23,198 nt of DNA from PVC group bacterium (lineage in GTDB: Bacteria; Verrucomicrobiota; Kiritimatiellia; CAIKKV01; PXCX01). The stretch's first letter is position 1, and the number at the start of each line of letters is the position of its first letter. A model generated the notes under the pieces. That model was not told the DNA's origin. It was given only the letters and a program-made list of their open reading frames with translations, and searched no databases. The translations under genes and the position numbers were made by a program. Of this stretch, positions 1 through 8,125 are shown piece by piece. The stretch lies in assembly GCA_003567575.1 (NCBI GenBank), contig PWZG01000128.1:1-23198 (forward strand), read 5' to 3'.

Positions 1-267
1 ATCGAGTTGGGCCTGCTCGGCGATCGGGCCGCCGTTGTAGATGGTCCCATTCAGTACCGCGCTGATCGACAGCACGTCCGACGCCCCGGCGGCATTATCG
101 ACCGAGGGCTCCGCGGCCAAGACCCGGTGCGGGATCATCACCGATACCGCAAGCACAAGCGCCATGAGGATCGGTTCCATGCCCTTTACTCGATGGGTCC
201 GCGGGGTGTGCGCGGAAGTCGAAGGACTTGCCTTTTTGTGGGTTCGTATCATTATCCGTGTTGTCAT
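1..267 (-). CDS. N-terminal part of an exported protein, cut by the window edge
   Basis: An open frame runs 89 codons from an ATG at 267 to the window edge without a stop. An AAGGA ribosome binding site lies 9 bases before this ATG. A basic N-terminal stretch of about 29 residues is followed by a hydrophobic segment (ILMALVLAVSVMIPHRVLAA), a likely Sec signal peptide cleaved near LAA/EPS. The short mature part contains LSISAVLNGTIYNGGPIAEQ. Its shape (beta-strand, small loop, 'ING/IAE'-like turn) is reminiscent of small periplasmic secretion or pilus assembly proteins, but too little is visible to assign a family. An alternative start at 180 (MEPILMALV) would give a more usual signal peptide length but has a poorly spaced binding site. 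Sure that it is coding and exported; function unknown. Confidence 0.65.
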   Translation of the reverse strand, partial: MTTRIMIRTHKKASPSTSAHTPRTHRVKGMEPILMALVLAVSVMIPHRVLAAEPSVDNAAGASDVLSISAVLNGTIYNGGPIAEQAQLD

Positions 268-487
268 GGTGGTGATTCCTTTGGTTACGTTGGTTTGACC
301 TTGCCGACCTGCATCGTCGTAGCCAGTCCGTCGCCTTGCGATGCTGGTTGTCTATACTCCCGCGACGGAGTGCGACATGGCTTAGTATTTCTATACCCAT
401 TAAGGAAAGTATAGCCGGATCGGGCGCGGTTCGCTATGGGGTGTAACCCTACCGTGAGTTCAAAACGGCTGGTGAGCGGTCAGCGGC
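268..487 (-). other. Gene-free leader upstream of the exported protein, possibly structured
   Basis: This 220-bp gap separates two minus-strand genes. On the minus strand, CCGTCGC (368-362) can pair with GCGACGG (334-328), and GCATCG (344-339) with CGATGC (316-311). The order is a-b-a'-b', which would make a pseudoknot. A competing hairpin, ACTCC/GGAGT, lies around 356-371. TATACT at 410-405 and TATAGA at 396-391 could be -10 elements, but no good -35 was found. I compared the leader with the c-di-GMP-I (GEMM) riboswitch and the match is not convincing. The pairings are short enough to arise by chance. Confidence 0.25.
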
Positions 488-1372
488 TTAACTCTTGGAT
501 TCGTTATGGATAGGGCGGGCAAGCTTTTCGGGTAAAATGACGTCGAGCCGGTTCTTATCGTCGGGGTAGAGCGAAATCAGGCGTTTACCGGCATGCATGT
601 ACAAATCCTGCTTCAGATACATGCCGGCCTTGTAACGCGGCGTATCCATGCCCCAGTATTCGATATAGACGTCGTATTCGGGTAGATAAAAGTCCGGACG
701 GATTTGGAACCCTTCGATGATGCGCAACCTGGCGTCGTACCGGTAGTTGATGTGGTGTGCCGTCAACCATTCGGCGATACGCCGCTCGCCGTCGGACTGC
801 ACAAGCGTGCCGTCAAGGGTACGGATATGCTTCTTGTCTTCGACCCTGGTTTCGAAATTGCGACGTTCGGTGGCGGTGGCATCGAAGCATACGTCACAGA
901 GGGTGCGTTCAAAAAACCGCTGGCTACGCGCGTATTCGTCGGGGTCGACCGGCCGGCCGCAACGGCGGCAGGCACGAACGGTTTGTTTGGCAGCGATTTC
1001 GAGGGCAGTCTTGATGCGCAGCCCGGCGGCGGTCACGGTACGCTTGACATAATCCTTCTCGTCCGGATTACGGAGCATGTCGCGCAACGCGGGTAGCGCG
1101 GCTTCCGAATCGGTTCCATGTGCGCCAAGCGCCTTGGCGGCATACTGCCGGACTTGAGGATGTTCGTCCGCCAACATTGGAAGCAGTCTTTCCACGGCCC
1201 GTCTGGAATCCACGACACCCGCCAGCTTTCCCAGCGCCGAAGCCGCAATGCGGCGTACGCGCGCTGAGGGAGAATGGGTTAGTTCAATCAATTCCTCCAA
1301 TGCATTCGCATCGGCGCTTTCGCCCAGTGCCCGGGCGCGCGAGGCGATTGTCTTTTCCGTGGCAAAGAGCAT
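488..1372 (-). CDS. HEAT-repeat / zinc-ribbon / PD-(D/E)XK nuclease-like fusion protein
   Basis: A 294-residue, probably cytoplasmic protein. Residues about 20-125 are helical HEAT repeats (ARVRRIAASALGKLAG, PQVRQYAAKALGAHG), usually protein-protein scaffolds. Residues 135-162 hold two Cys pairs (C135-x2-C138 and C159-x2-C162), a probable zinc ribbon. Residues 185-290 resemble the restriction-endonuclease fold found at the end of some helicases: E196 in GERRIAEWL, D227 in IRPDFYLP, E238 in YIEYWG, K254, then RLISLYP. The spacing fits a PD-(D/E)XK active site. The ATG at 1372 is chosen because AAAGGA lies 8 bases before it; a 28-residue longer reading has no such support and runs into the promoter region. 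A TTGACA-16-TATATT promoter lies about 105 bp upstream. The nuclease call is by motif only. DNA cleavage or repair is inferred, not shown. Confidence 0.7.
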   Translation of the reverse strand: MLFATEKTIASRARALGESADANALEELIELTHSPSARVRRIAASALGKLAGVVDSRRAVERLLPMLADEHPQVRQYAAKALGAHGTDSEAALPALRDMLRNPDEKDYVKRTVTAAGLRIKTALEIAAKQTVRACRRCGRPVDPDEYARSQRFFERTLCDVCFDATATERRNFETRVEDKKHIRTLDGTLVQSDGERRIAEWLTAHHINYRYDARLRIIEGFQIRPDFYLPEYDVYIEYWGMDTPRYKAGMYLKQDLYMHAGKRLISLYPDDKNRLDVILPEKLARPIHNESKS

Positions 1373-1477
1373 CGTTGTGTTCCTTTGGCGGCGTGGATGA
1401 CTTATTCCGTCCTTCGGACTCCATGACGTCGGTTCCGGGCGACGACAAGCAGACATGATAATTTCGAACCTGAGACC

Positions 1478-1505
1478 AATATATTCTTATGTGTGGTCTT
1501 GTCAA
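1478..1505 (-). promoter_or_regulatory. Sigma70-type promoter for the HEAT-nuclease gene
   Basis: On the minus strand a perfect -35 TTGACA (1505-1500) is separated by 16 bp from TATATT (1483-1478). It faces the HEAT-nuclease gene and predicts a leader of about 100 bases. It is one of the two best consensus matches in the window. Confidence 0.6.
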
Positions 1506-1563
1506 CCTCGCGACCATAGTAAGTCCAACGGACGCCACGACGGTCGCCTTTTGCATGCAGGCA

Positions 1564-1592
1564 TAAATGTATTGCCCAAACCTGAATGTCAA
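1564..1592 (-). promoter_or_regulatory. Second possible promoter for the HEAT-nuclease gene
   Basis: TTGACA (1592-1587) is followed after 17 bp by the weaker CATTTA (1569-1564) on the minus strand. The -35 lies in an imperfect palindrome (AATGTCA-AG-TGTCATT), which could be an operator. This is weaker than the promoter nearer the gene, and both could be active. Confidence 0.35.
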
Positions 1593-1614
1593 GTGTCATT
1601 TTTCGTATCGACAC

Positions 1615-3396
1615 TCATCTTTTTAGCTTGCGCAGGCGCTGGATGGTCAGCGCGACCGGCGACGGCTTCTCCTCGCCCGGACGGCAGGCCATTATCGGCA
1701 GCGCATGGGTTTCATGAAGCGCGTAACACGCGGTCGGGTAATTTACGCCGGCGATTTCGGCGATCAGCCGCGTGCCCCTGTCTATCAGCTTTTTGTTCGT
1801 GGTATCCACATGAGCCATCCAGTTGCTTTTCAAGCGCCCCATCCGTCCCATCGTCGCCGTAGAAACAAGATTGAACACCAGTTTTGCAGCCAAATGGTCC
1901 CAAAGCTTTAGCGGCGTTTGCGGAAGCGAACAGGCAATGTGGAGCGCGGGGATATTCGGATCGGAAAGTTGCGGAGCGCCCGGGCCTATGGCGATGGCGA
2001 TCCGTTGGCCAAAAGACGCAGATAATGTCTCGAATGCGTCGAACCATCCGGTTGCGGATTGAGCTTCAGCCTCGCCGAGAATCACCGCAATCGCGACGGA
2101 TTCCGGCGTATCATAGCGTGAAGAATCATCCTCGTTACCGATAAGAAACTTCATCATTTCCCTGTTGTCGAGTCTGGGTGGATTGGCGCGCGCTCCGGCA
2201 GGACCGTCCAACGCTTCATACAGAGCGCGATCCCAACCGAGCCCGCGCGGTTCACGCGCCAGCATACGGCGCCAGGCAGCCGGCGTCGGCAACAAGGGGT
2301 TCTTAACGAAGGCCCACGACGGATTCGACACACGATCGTCGCATTTTCGAAAGGGCGGCAACATGAAGGTCGGCCCCCGTTCAGTGGTATCGGTAAATAT
2401 GTCCAACAGGGCATCCACGGCAACATAGGTCACCCTGCCATGCGCGGCGTAGACGTTCTGCTCAAGCGTGATCCAGTCGGTCAAAAAGCGTATCGCGCAC
2501 GGGCGCGCCAAATCGGCGAGCAACCGTTCAAACCGCCGAACATATTCCGAGGGCGACAACACGACGTTGGAAATATTCCAATCCGTCAGCGGACAGATTG
2601 TTGCGAATGCACTCGCTAACGCCTGTTCGACAGCCGCGCCGATCACCAGTAATTCCGTGGTGGTAGCCTGCATTCGCGTTGATCCGGCCACCGCCATCGG
2701 GCCTGAACTCAAGTCGAGTTTGATGAGGCCGCTTTGCGCGATGACGTCGCGTGAACGCTTTACATGGCGGACAAGGATATCGGATGGATTATTGAATGCA
2801 AAACAGGTTGCCGCTCCGCGTTCGTGCGCCTCGAGAATGCTGCCTATCACGGACGAGGTTTCTCCGCCCTCGCTGATCGCGACCACCGCGTCGCCAGACC
2901 CAAGGCCGGCGTCGCGGACCTGCTGACGTCCAAAAGATGCGTAGTCTTCAAATAGTTCCACGGAACGGATCAGGGCATAATCGCCGCCGGTCATGATGCT
3001 CAACACCCGGTCTGCCATCTCATCACATCGCTCTTTCAATTCAAGTCGGCAGTCTCCGAGATCATGCCAGAAATGCCGCCATGCAGTCTCCAGCAGAATG
3101 CTCAATCTGCCTGTTGCCCCGCATCCCGAAAAGCAGATGCGGCCTCCTTCGCGCAGCGTCCTCGCAAGCATGGCAACCAGGGCCTTGAATTCGCCGCTGT
3201 CGAGAACCCGCTGTGCCGCGGCAACGACATCCTGATCCACGTTCATCAGCATCCGGAGACCGGCCGCCAGATCACGCTGGAGCGTTTCCGCCAATCCTCG
3301 TGTTTTCGGGTGCGACTGTTCGGTCGGCAGCATACCGAGATGAAATTGCTTTTCGTGTTGCAGAAAATGTTCCGCCGCTTCTTGCCATTGTTTCAC
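1615..3396 (-). CDS. Double-SIS-domain sugar-phosphate binding protein, MurQ/GCKR-like
   Basis: A 593-residue protein with MurQ-family sequence at both ends. Residues 22-31 (MLPTEQSHPK) match the MurQ opening. Residues 86-100 (RICFSGCGATGRLSI), 173-180 (AISEGGET) and 232-246 (GPMAVAGSTRMQATT) match the phosphosugar-binding loops of the first SIS domain. Near the C-terminus KLVFNLVSTATMGRMGRL and NKKLIDRGTRLIAEI match the end of MurQ. MurQ itself is about 300 residues. The doubled size resembles glucokinase regulatory protein (GCKR). In my hand alignment the catalytic Glu of the MurQ 'DASE' motif falls on Ala, so etherase activity is doubtful and a sugar-phosphate sensor is possible. The start is GTG at 3396, preceded by GGGAGG at six bases. 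It diverges from an AraC-type regulator that may control it. Confidence 0.75.
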   Translation of the reverse strand: MKQWQEAAEHFLQHEKQFHLGMLPTEQSHPKTRGLAETLQRDLAAGLRMLMNVDQDVVAAAQRVLDSGEFKALVAMLARTLREGGRICFSGCGATGRLSILLETAWRHFWHDLGDCRLELKERCDEMADRVLSIMTGGDYALIRSVELFEDYASFGRQQVRDAGLGSGDAVVAISEGGETSSVIGSILEAHERGAATCFAFNNPSDILVRHVKRSRDVIAQSGLIKLDLSSGPMAVAGSTRMQATTTELLVIGAAVEQALASAFATICPLTDWNISNVVLSPSEYVRRFERLLADLARPCAIRFLTDWITLEQNVYAAHGRVTYVAVDALLDIFTDTTERGPTFMLPPFRKCDDRVSNPSWAFVKNPLLPTPAAWRRMLAREPRGLGWDRALYEALDGPAGARANPPRLDNREMMKFLIGNEDDSSRYDTPESVAIAVILGEAEAQSATGWFDAFETLSASFGQRIAIAIGPGAPQLSDPNIPALHIACSLPQTPLKLWDHLAAKLVFNLVSTATMGRMGRLKSNWMAHVDTTNKKLIDRGTRLIAEIAGVNYPTACYALHETHALPIMACRPGEEKPSPVALTIQRLRKLKR

Positions 3397-3453
3397 GGAT
3401 AGCCTCCCTCATCGCTTCACGAGATTCTTGAATATCCAGATGTCTGAGAGAAC

Positions 3454-3513
3454 CGGGTGTCGGGTGTCGGGTGTACCTCTGGGTTGCGGGCAAAGCCCCG
3501 CCTTATTATGTTG
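3454..3513 (+). repeat. (CGGGTGT)x3 array joined to a GC-hairpin repeat unit
   Basis: Three perfect tandem copies of CGGGTGT occupy 3454-3474. They are followed by a unit (3475-3513) that begins ACCTCTGGGTTGCGGGC and holds the hairpin GCGGGC-AAA-GCCCCGC. The same unit recurs at 12382-12420 with 23 of its first 24 bases identical and a similar ATGTTGC end. There it also follows a 7-bp-period array, of different sequence. It is noncoding. Confidence 0.7.
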
Positions 3514-3710
3514 CAATCGTGAGATTGTGCCATGGACCGCGCGAAGAAGCAAGAGCAAGAATTAGGGCAGAATAATTGGGAAGGGAAAATGTCGGCAGAA
3601 TGATTCAAGCGATGAAAAATTCAAACGAGCAATGGGTTTTTGAAGCGTTAAATCCGTTCTTTCTTCCTCGAAGAACCTGATGAGCCGTTGAGGACAACGG
3701 GAAACCGAAC

Positions 3711-3739
3711 CGAGGACAATTTGAGTCCGCAATTCCGGG
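3711..3739 (+). repeat. 29-bp exact dispersed repeat, copy 1
   Basis: The sequence starting CGAGGACAATTTGAG and ending CAATTCCGGG is identical to 21023-21051. It includes a small hairpin, GGAC-AATTTGA-GTCC. Flanking sequence shows no further similarity that I could see. It lies about 155 bp upstream of the AraC start. Confidence 0.75.
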
Positions 3740-3894
3740 AGTGCGGTCGGGACTTGAACTTTTCTGCCGGATACTGCATTATTCGCCCGAAGAGGAGCGG
3801 GCTGCCTGTAGCTATAAGGCGCGCGGTGCGGGCAGATCGAAGCCGACGGTTCGCCTGGTCGCAAACGCAGATGTTCCGGGATGGGATCATATTC

Positions 3895-4854
3895 ATGGAT
3901 AACGGCCAATCAGCGGTAAGTTCAGCGTTGGAAACTTTGTGCTCGACGCATGGTGGCCGGATATTTGTTCAGCACGGCCAGGATTTACGACAACCGCAAT
4001 ATCCTCCCCGTGTCTACTGGTTGATTTTCGATCATCCGCTGCATTCGGACGTCAATGTCATTCGTAATGCCGCCCGGATCGAAGGTAGTTGGGGTATGAC
4101 GCCGCGTCTGCGAGCGAACCCGCGTTACCGGCGAACGATTGATTCATTGTCGTTCACCTATATTTTGAAAGGGCACGGTTACTTTCTCGATGTCTCCGGG
4201 CGGCATAAAGTCAAGGCCGGTGACCTATTGACGCTTTTCCCCGGCATCGCACATGTTTACGGGCCGGAATCCGATTCGCGATGGGACGAAATCAGCGTTT
4301 TCTTCGGCGGCCCCGTTTTCGCTGCCTGGCGCCGGCCGGATTTACTGGATCCCGCGCATCCCGTCCGGCGTCTGGAACCTGTCGCATACTGGATTGAACG
4401 GATTCACGAAACCCTTTTACCACTGGCGCGCGGCGGCGGCGAACAGTCGCCGCGGGACTGGGGCCGTTTGGTAGCGCTGATCGCGGAGATGGCAACGGCC
4501 TGGCAGGGAACCGTTTCCGATCCCGATGCCGCCTGGCTTGAAGCGGCCAGGGAGATCTTGCGCAAAGCGCCTTTCGGCACACCACTCGACCTGGCGGCAA
4601 TCGCAAACGATATGGGTATGGGCGAACGTAGTTTCCGCCGCCGTTTCAAGGCGCTCAGCGGTATGGCGCCCTCTCGCTATCGGATGCGCTGCCGTGTCGA
4701 CGACGCCTGCCGGCGGTTACTGGAGTCGAACGATAAAATTGCAACCATCGCCTCGGAAACGGGATTCGCCAACGAATACCATTTTTCGCGTCGCTTCAAG
4801 CAGTTGACTGGCACGACGCCGCGGGCCTACCGCGAGTCGCATCGTCATCGTTAA
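3895..4854 (+). CDS. AraC-family transcriptional regulator
   Basis: A 319-residue regulator. Residues about 80-125 (FTYILKGHGYFLDVSGRHKVKAGDLLTLFPGIAHVYG, read in two parts) form a cupin-like sensor domain with the 'aGDl.lf.pg..H' pattern. Residues about 225-315 carry the two helix-turn-helix motifs of the AraC DNA-binding domain: LAAIANDMGMGERSFRRRFK and IATIASETGFANEYHFSRRF, ending in TGTTPRAYR. The start at 3895 (MDNGQ) is chosen because the sensor domain needs little more. The binding site is weak (GGGA about 12 bases upstream), and ATG 3871 is an alternative. The 3' end overlaps the convergent zwf stop in a shared TTAA (4851-4854). It probably senses a sugar and may regulate the divergent SIS gene; the effector is unknown. 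Confidence 0.85.
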   Translation: MDNGQSAVSSALETLCSTHGGRIFVQHGQDLRQPQYPPRVYWLIFDHPLHSDVNVIRNAARIEGSWGMTPRLRANPRYRRTIDSLSFTYILKGHGYFLDVSGRHKVKAGDLLTLFPGIAHVYGPESDSRWDEISVFFGGPVFAAWRRPDLLDPAHPVRRLEPVAYWIERIHETLLPLARGGGEQSPRDWGRLVALIAEMATAWQGTVSDPDAAWLEAAREILRKAPFGTPLDLAAIANDMGMGERSFRRRFKALSGMAPSRYRMRCRVDDACRRLLESNDKIATIASETGFANEYHFSRRFKQLTGTTPRAYRESHRHR

Positions 4855-6278
4855 CGCGGGCCGTCACTGCCGAACGGGTACGGTTCCGGTTCGGGGTTAT
4901 GTTTTTTCAAATGATCCAGCAGCGGTGTAAACACATCCCAGGCGGCAGCCAGCTCGTCTTTGCGAATAAACAGGCTTTTATCGCCATGAATCACGTCCAG
5001 TAACAAACGCTCATAAGCTTCAGGAATGGTTTGCGGGAAGGCTTCACCGTAAACCAGTTGCAAATCCGTGGGCACCGTACGCTGCGTCATACCCGGTTCC
5101 TTGGTCACCACCCGCAACCGGATCGCTTCGTTGGGTTGCACGCGTATGATCAGGCAATTGGCGGGTCCGCACGATCCCTCCCGATCGCACCAGGGTGTGG
5201 CCGGTTCCCGGAAAACAATCCGGATTTCGGTACGGTCCGCATCCATGGCTTTGCCGGCATTAATAACGAACGGCACGCCATGCCAACGCGGATGGTTGAG
5301 CGTCAACGCCACGCGGGCATACGTCGGCGTGGTCGAACCTGCCGGCACACCGTCCTCATCCCGGTATCCCCGCCGCGGTAAGCCCGCCTGTTCGCCGGCC
5401 GTATACTGGCCCAGGCGCACACTGTCGGGCGTCGCCGGATTTACGGCACGCAACAAACTGACTTTGGCATCCCGAATCCGGTCCGGTGTGCGACCGGCGG
5501 GTTGTTCCATGCCGATCAACGCAACAATTTGCAGCAGATGATTCTGTACGACATCCCGGATGATCCCGTAGCGGTCGAAATACGAGGCGCGGTTCTTGAC
5601 ACCGTATGTTTCGCGCCAATCGATGTCGATCCGTTCAATCGTATCACGATTCCACAATGGTTCGAACACGCTGTTGGCAAAGCGCAGAACCAAAAGGTTC
5701 TGTACGATTTCCTTGCCGAGATAATGATCGATACGATACGTATCCGTTTCCCTGAACACCGTGGCCAACTCGGACACCAGACGGTCCGACGACCGGCGAT
5801 CGTGACCGAACGGTTTTTCGATGACGGCACGCATCCAAAAAGGCGAATCTCCGCATTGCGTCATGCCGCTGTCACCCAAGGCTCTGGCGCATTGCAAGAA
5901 CACCGAGGGCGGGATCGCGAGATAGTAAAGGATATTGGGATGTTCGCCGGGAAACATCCGGCGCAGCGCGCGATATAACTCGAGATAATCTGCCGCTTCA
6001 TCGTACTGGCCTTGTGTATACCGGCAATGTTCCAGGAATTTTCGCTTGCGGCTTTCGCAATCCGATGCCGGGGTATAGCGGCAGGCCAGTGAACCGGCCA
6101 GACTCTCACGAAACGTATCGTCATCCATGGCGCTGCGGGCAAATCCGTACACGGCGAATTCAGAGGGCAATAAATCGCGGGCAAACAACGAGAACAATGC
6201 CGGCATAATCTTACGCTGCGCCAAGTCACCGGACGCGCCGATCACGACGATGGCCAGCGGACTTTCACTACTGTTCAT
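4851..6278 (-). CDS. zwf: Glucose-6-phosphate 1-dehydrogenase
   Basis: This cytoplasmic enzyme oxidises glucose-6-phosphate to 6-phosphogluconolactone with NADP, the entry step of the oxidative pentose phosphate pathway. The protein is 475 residues, close to the usual 480-490. The N-terminal nucleotide-binding motif is VVIGASGDLAQRKIMPALF (11-29). EKPFG (154-158) and the active-site signature YRIDHYLGKE (181-190, with the catalytic His and Lys) are intact. The ATG at 6278 has GAGAGAA about 7 bases upstream. It lies 14 bp after the LysM lipoprotein gene and is probably co-transcribed with it. No 6-phosphogluconolactonase or gnd is present in the window. Confidence 0.95.
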   Translation of the reverse strand: MNSSESPLAIVVIGASGDLAQRKIMPALFSLFARDLLPSEFAVYGFARSAMDDDTFRESLAGSLACRYTPASDCESRKRKFLEHCRYTQGQYDEAADYLELYRALRRMFPGEHPNILYYLAIPPSVFLQCARALGDSGMTQCGDSPFWMRAVIEKPFGHDRRSSDRLVSELATVFRETDTYRIDHYLGKEIVQNLLVLRFANSVFEPLWNRDTIERIDIDWRETYGVKNRASYFDRYGIIRDVVQNHLLQIVALIGMEQPAGRTPDRIRDAKVSLLRAVNPATPDSVRLGQYTAGEQAGLPRRGYRDEDGVPAGSTTPTYARVALTLNHPRWHGVPFVINAGKAMDADRTEIRIVFREPATPWCDREGSCGPANCLIIRVQPNEAIRLRVVTKEPGMTQRTVPTDLQLVYGEAFPQTIPEAYERLLLDVIHGDKSLFIRKDELAAAWDVFTPLLDHLKKHNPEPEPYPFGSDGPR

Positions 6279-6292
6279 GATGGTTCTCTCGT

Positions 6293-7213
6293 TTACGGGA
6301 TAACGTCAGGGGGTACGTCGGGGATGACAATGGTTACGCCGACCGGCAACACATCCGGATTGGGTAGCCGTGCGCGATTGGCATCGTAAATCCGGCGCCA
6401 CTGGTAGCGGTCACCGTAAAAACGCCGTGCCAGCGCTGAAAGTGTGTCGCGTTCCTGAATAATGTACTTGATATCCCGCGCCGCCACCGTTGCCGGGGCG
6501 TCAGGGAGCGCAGTTTCCGGTTCGGCATCCCTGGACGCCACATATTCGGAGGCCGGCGTATCCGGTTCCCGCACAACCGGTGGAAGCGGCGGCGGCACGT
6601 CCGGCTGTGCCGGCATCTCGGGAACAGGGATCGCTGTTTCCGGCGCTTCCTCTACACGTTTGGCTGCAAGTTGTTCTTCAATTTCCGCGATTTTGGCACG
6701 GCATTCCTCCAGTTGCGTAACCAAGCGCTGGTTCGCAGTCCGTAATTCCTGTTTTTCCACTGTCAATTTATCGATTTCATGCAACAACGTTTCCGCATCC
6801 CGCCCGTACTGAGCAACCAGTGACTGGCGCGCGTTCTCGATGCGATTCTCGATAAAATTTCTTTTTTCGGTTTGCGGCCGCAATTCCAGATAACGTTGAT
6901 AATGGTATAAAGCCCGCACGTAATCGCCTTGCGGAACATCATAAAGAAAAGCGACGGCCAGGTGCATGCGCGCCATGTCCGGCCGCTCGGTCAGGATCTC
7001 GTTGTATTTGGCGATCGCGCCGTCAATATCGCCGGCCCGTTCCAGCGCGGCGGCACGCGCCGCCGACGGATCGGATAATTCATGGTCGTCGAGTTCGTAC
7101 ACGTTGGGCCGGCATCCGGCAACTGCTCCCACCGCCAACAGCAACAGCAACACCCGAAATCCCGGCAACCACAACCAGGATCGCGGCAATGATGTAAGGC
7201 AACCACTTTTCAT
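6293..7213 (-). CDS. LysM-domain lipoprotein with TPR-like and coiled-coil regions
   Basis: A 306-residue predicted lipoprotein. Residues 1-34 are a lipoprotein signal peptide ending in the lipobox AVAGC, with C34 the likely lipidated residue. Residues about 50-112 look like a pair of TPR helices (AGDIDGAIAKYNEILTERPD, then ALYHYQRYLELRP). Residues about 145-195 are heptad-rich, probably a coiled coil. A Pro/Glu-rich linker follows to about 255. Residues about 258-302 form a LysM domain (YIIQERDTLSALARRFYGD and a VGVTIVIP end), which typically binds peptidoglycan. The start at 7213 has AAGGA five bases upstream; a longer reading would bury the signal peptide. It sits between an unknown gene and zwf, and a role at the cell wall is inferred. 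Confidence 0.85.
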   Translation of the reverse strand: MKSGCLTSLPRSWLWLPGFRVLLLLLAVGAVAGCRPNVYELDDHELSDPSAARAAALERAGDIDGAIAKYNEILTERPDMARMHLAVAFLYDVPQGDYVRALYHYQRYLELRPQTEKRNFIENRIENARQSLVAQYGRDAETLLHEIDKLTVEKQELRTANQRLVTQLEECRAKIAEIEEQLAAKRVEEAPETAIPVPEMPAQPDVPPPLPPVVREPDTPASEYVASRDAEPETALPDAPATVAARDIKYIIQERDTLSALARRFYGDRYQWRRIYDANRARLPNPDVLPVGVTIVIPDVPPDVIP

Positions 7214-7262
7214 TTCAATCCTTCTGTCAAACCGGAATATATACTCAAGTCCAATAAAACGG

Positions 7263-7910
7263 TTACCGGTACACCCTGGCCAATAACTCCGTCTTACCGT
7301 TGGTTTCGCCGCTCTTGATGATCGTCGTACGCCGCGACTGCAATTTGCCCGCGACACGGCGTCTGCTGACCCGGCTGATATCTTCCGGCGCGCGCATAGT
7401 CAGCGCCAACCGTTTGTCCTGAAGCGCAGGCCATTCGTCGCATTGCATATCCAGCGTGCCCGCGGCGATCAGACGCGGTTCCTTCCTGGCCGCCGCCGTG
7501 GCGGTCCGTGACAGGGCGTCAAAAGGCGCCCGCCACAAAAGTGACGTCACGGGATTTTCGGCAAAACCACCGATCTGCGTGCCCGCCATCGTCCAGACAG
7601 CGTTTCCGAGGCGGGCCACGGCCTCGGACCATTGTGTATCGCTCAAGGCTTCGCTTACCTCGACGCGCACTCCGAACGGACCTTCGACGGCTTCCTTGAA
7701 CAAGGCGCGTTGTGTCCATGATTCAGGGTCCGGCCGGTACACACCGTCGCGCAGGATCATAACGCCGGCAGCCGTCTTATGGGCAATAGCCATGCGCGGC
7801 CAGACCAGAGAAACGTGCAGCATGTGCCGTGTCTCGCCGGAACCGTCCCGACCCCTTCGAGGGATCTGTACGTTGTCCAATAAAAGTTCCAAAATGCGCC
7901 GTTTGATCAT
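7263..7910 (-). CDS. Conserved-looking protein of unknown function
   Basis: A 215-residue protein that I cannot assign to a family. There is no signal peptide or membrane segment. It looks like an alpha/beta soluble protein, with repeated short strands in the first 70 residues (HMLHVSLVWPRMAIAHKTAA) and a basic C-terminus (SRRRVAGKLQSRRTTIIKSG). The ATG at 7910 is well supported by GGAGG five bases upstream. It is the first gene of a probable three-gene operon with the LysM lipoprotein (49 bp downstream) and zwf. A promoter lies about 80 bp upstream, divergent from the trpB gene. Confidence 0.7.
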   Translation of the reverse strand: MIKRRILELLLDNVQIPRRGRDGSGETRHMLHVSLVWPRMAIAHKTAAGVMILRDGVYRPDPESWTQRALFKEAVEGPFGVRVEVSEALSDTQWSEAVARLGNAVWTMAGTQIGGFAENPVTSLLWRAPFDALSRTATAAARKEPRLIAAGTLDMQCDEWPALQDKRLALTMRAPEDISRVSRRRVAGKLQSRRTTIIKSGETNGKTELLARVYR

Positions 7911-7989
7911 GATTCCTCCCCCAGACAAGTTTCGCGATGAAATCGCTTATCCACCGCACGGCAGGTCTGCCTTAGAGAATAACGCCGCA

Positions 7990-8017
7990 AGCATAACATA
8001 TACAAAGCGGCTGTCAA
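7990..8017 (-). promoter_or_regulatory. Promoter for the unknown gene / LysM / zwf operon
   Basis: On the minus strand TTGACA (8017-8012) is followed after 16 bp by TATGCT (7995-7990). It lies 80 bp before the first gene of the operon. It is back to back with a plus-strand promoter at 8036. Confidence 0.6.
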
Positions 8018-8035
8018 ATCCCCCATATTTTTGGC

Positions 8036-8063
8036 TTGCATCCATTTTTTTTTCCGGCATACT
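8036..8063 (+). promoter_or_regulatory. Probable promoter for the trpB-type gene
   Basis: TTGCAT (8036-8041), a 16-bp spacer containing a run of nine T, then CATACT (8058-8063). It predicts a leader of about 55 bases before the start at 8126. It is a moderate match only. Confidence 0.45.
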
Positions 8064-8125
8064 GCGTAAATGCATCGTTTCCACACAATGATATGGCCTT
8101 CGCCGAAAGGAAAGAGAGAACGGTT

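Larger units (their letters stand above)
3397..3894. other. Intergenic region between the SIS gene and the AraC regulator
   Basis: This 498-bp divergent gap holds a heptamer array with a GC hairpin (3454-3513) and a 29-bp repeat copy (3711-3739). CATAAT on the minus strand near 3508-3503 could be a -10 for the SIS gene, but no good -35 accompanies it. The open frame extending the AraC gene upstream to 3688 passes through the repeat and is not taken as coding. No other gene or RNA was recognised here. Confidence 0.5.

Noticed and set aside
268..420. c-di-GMP-I (GEMM) riboswitch
   Set aside because: CGCAAGGC, ACGG and a CAGGTCGGC end are loosely similar, but the GNRA-loop hairpin and the pairing pattern of the family are missing.
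3688..3894. N-terminal extension of the AraC regulator
   Set aside because: It translates the 29-bp repeat (TEDNLSPQFRE) and Arg-rich noncoding sequence; the regulator is full length without it.
4851..4854. AraC and zwf as overlapping functional unit
   Set aside because: The 4-bp TTAA overlap of convergent stop codons is a common compact arrangement and implies no shared function.
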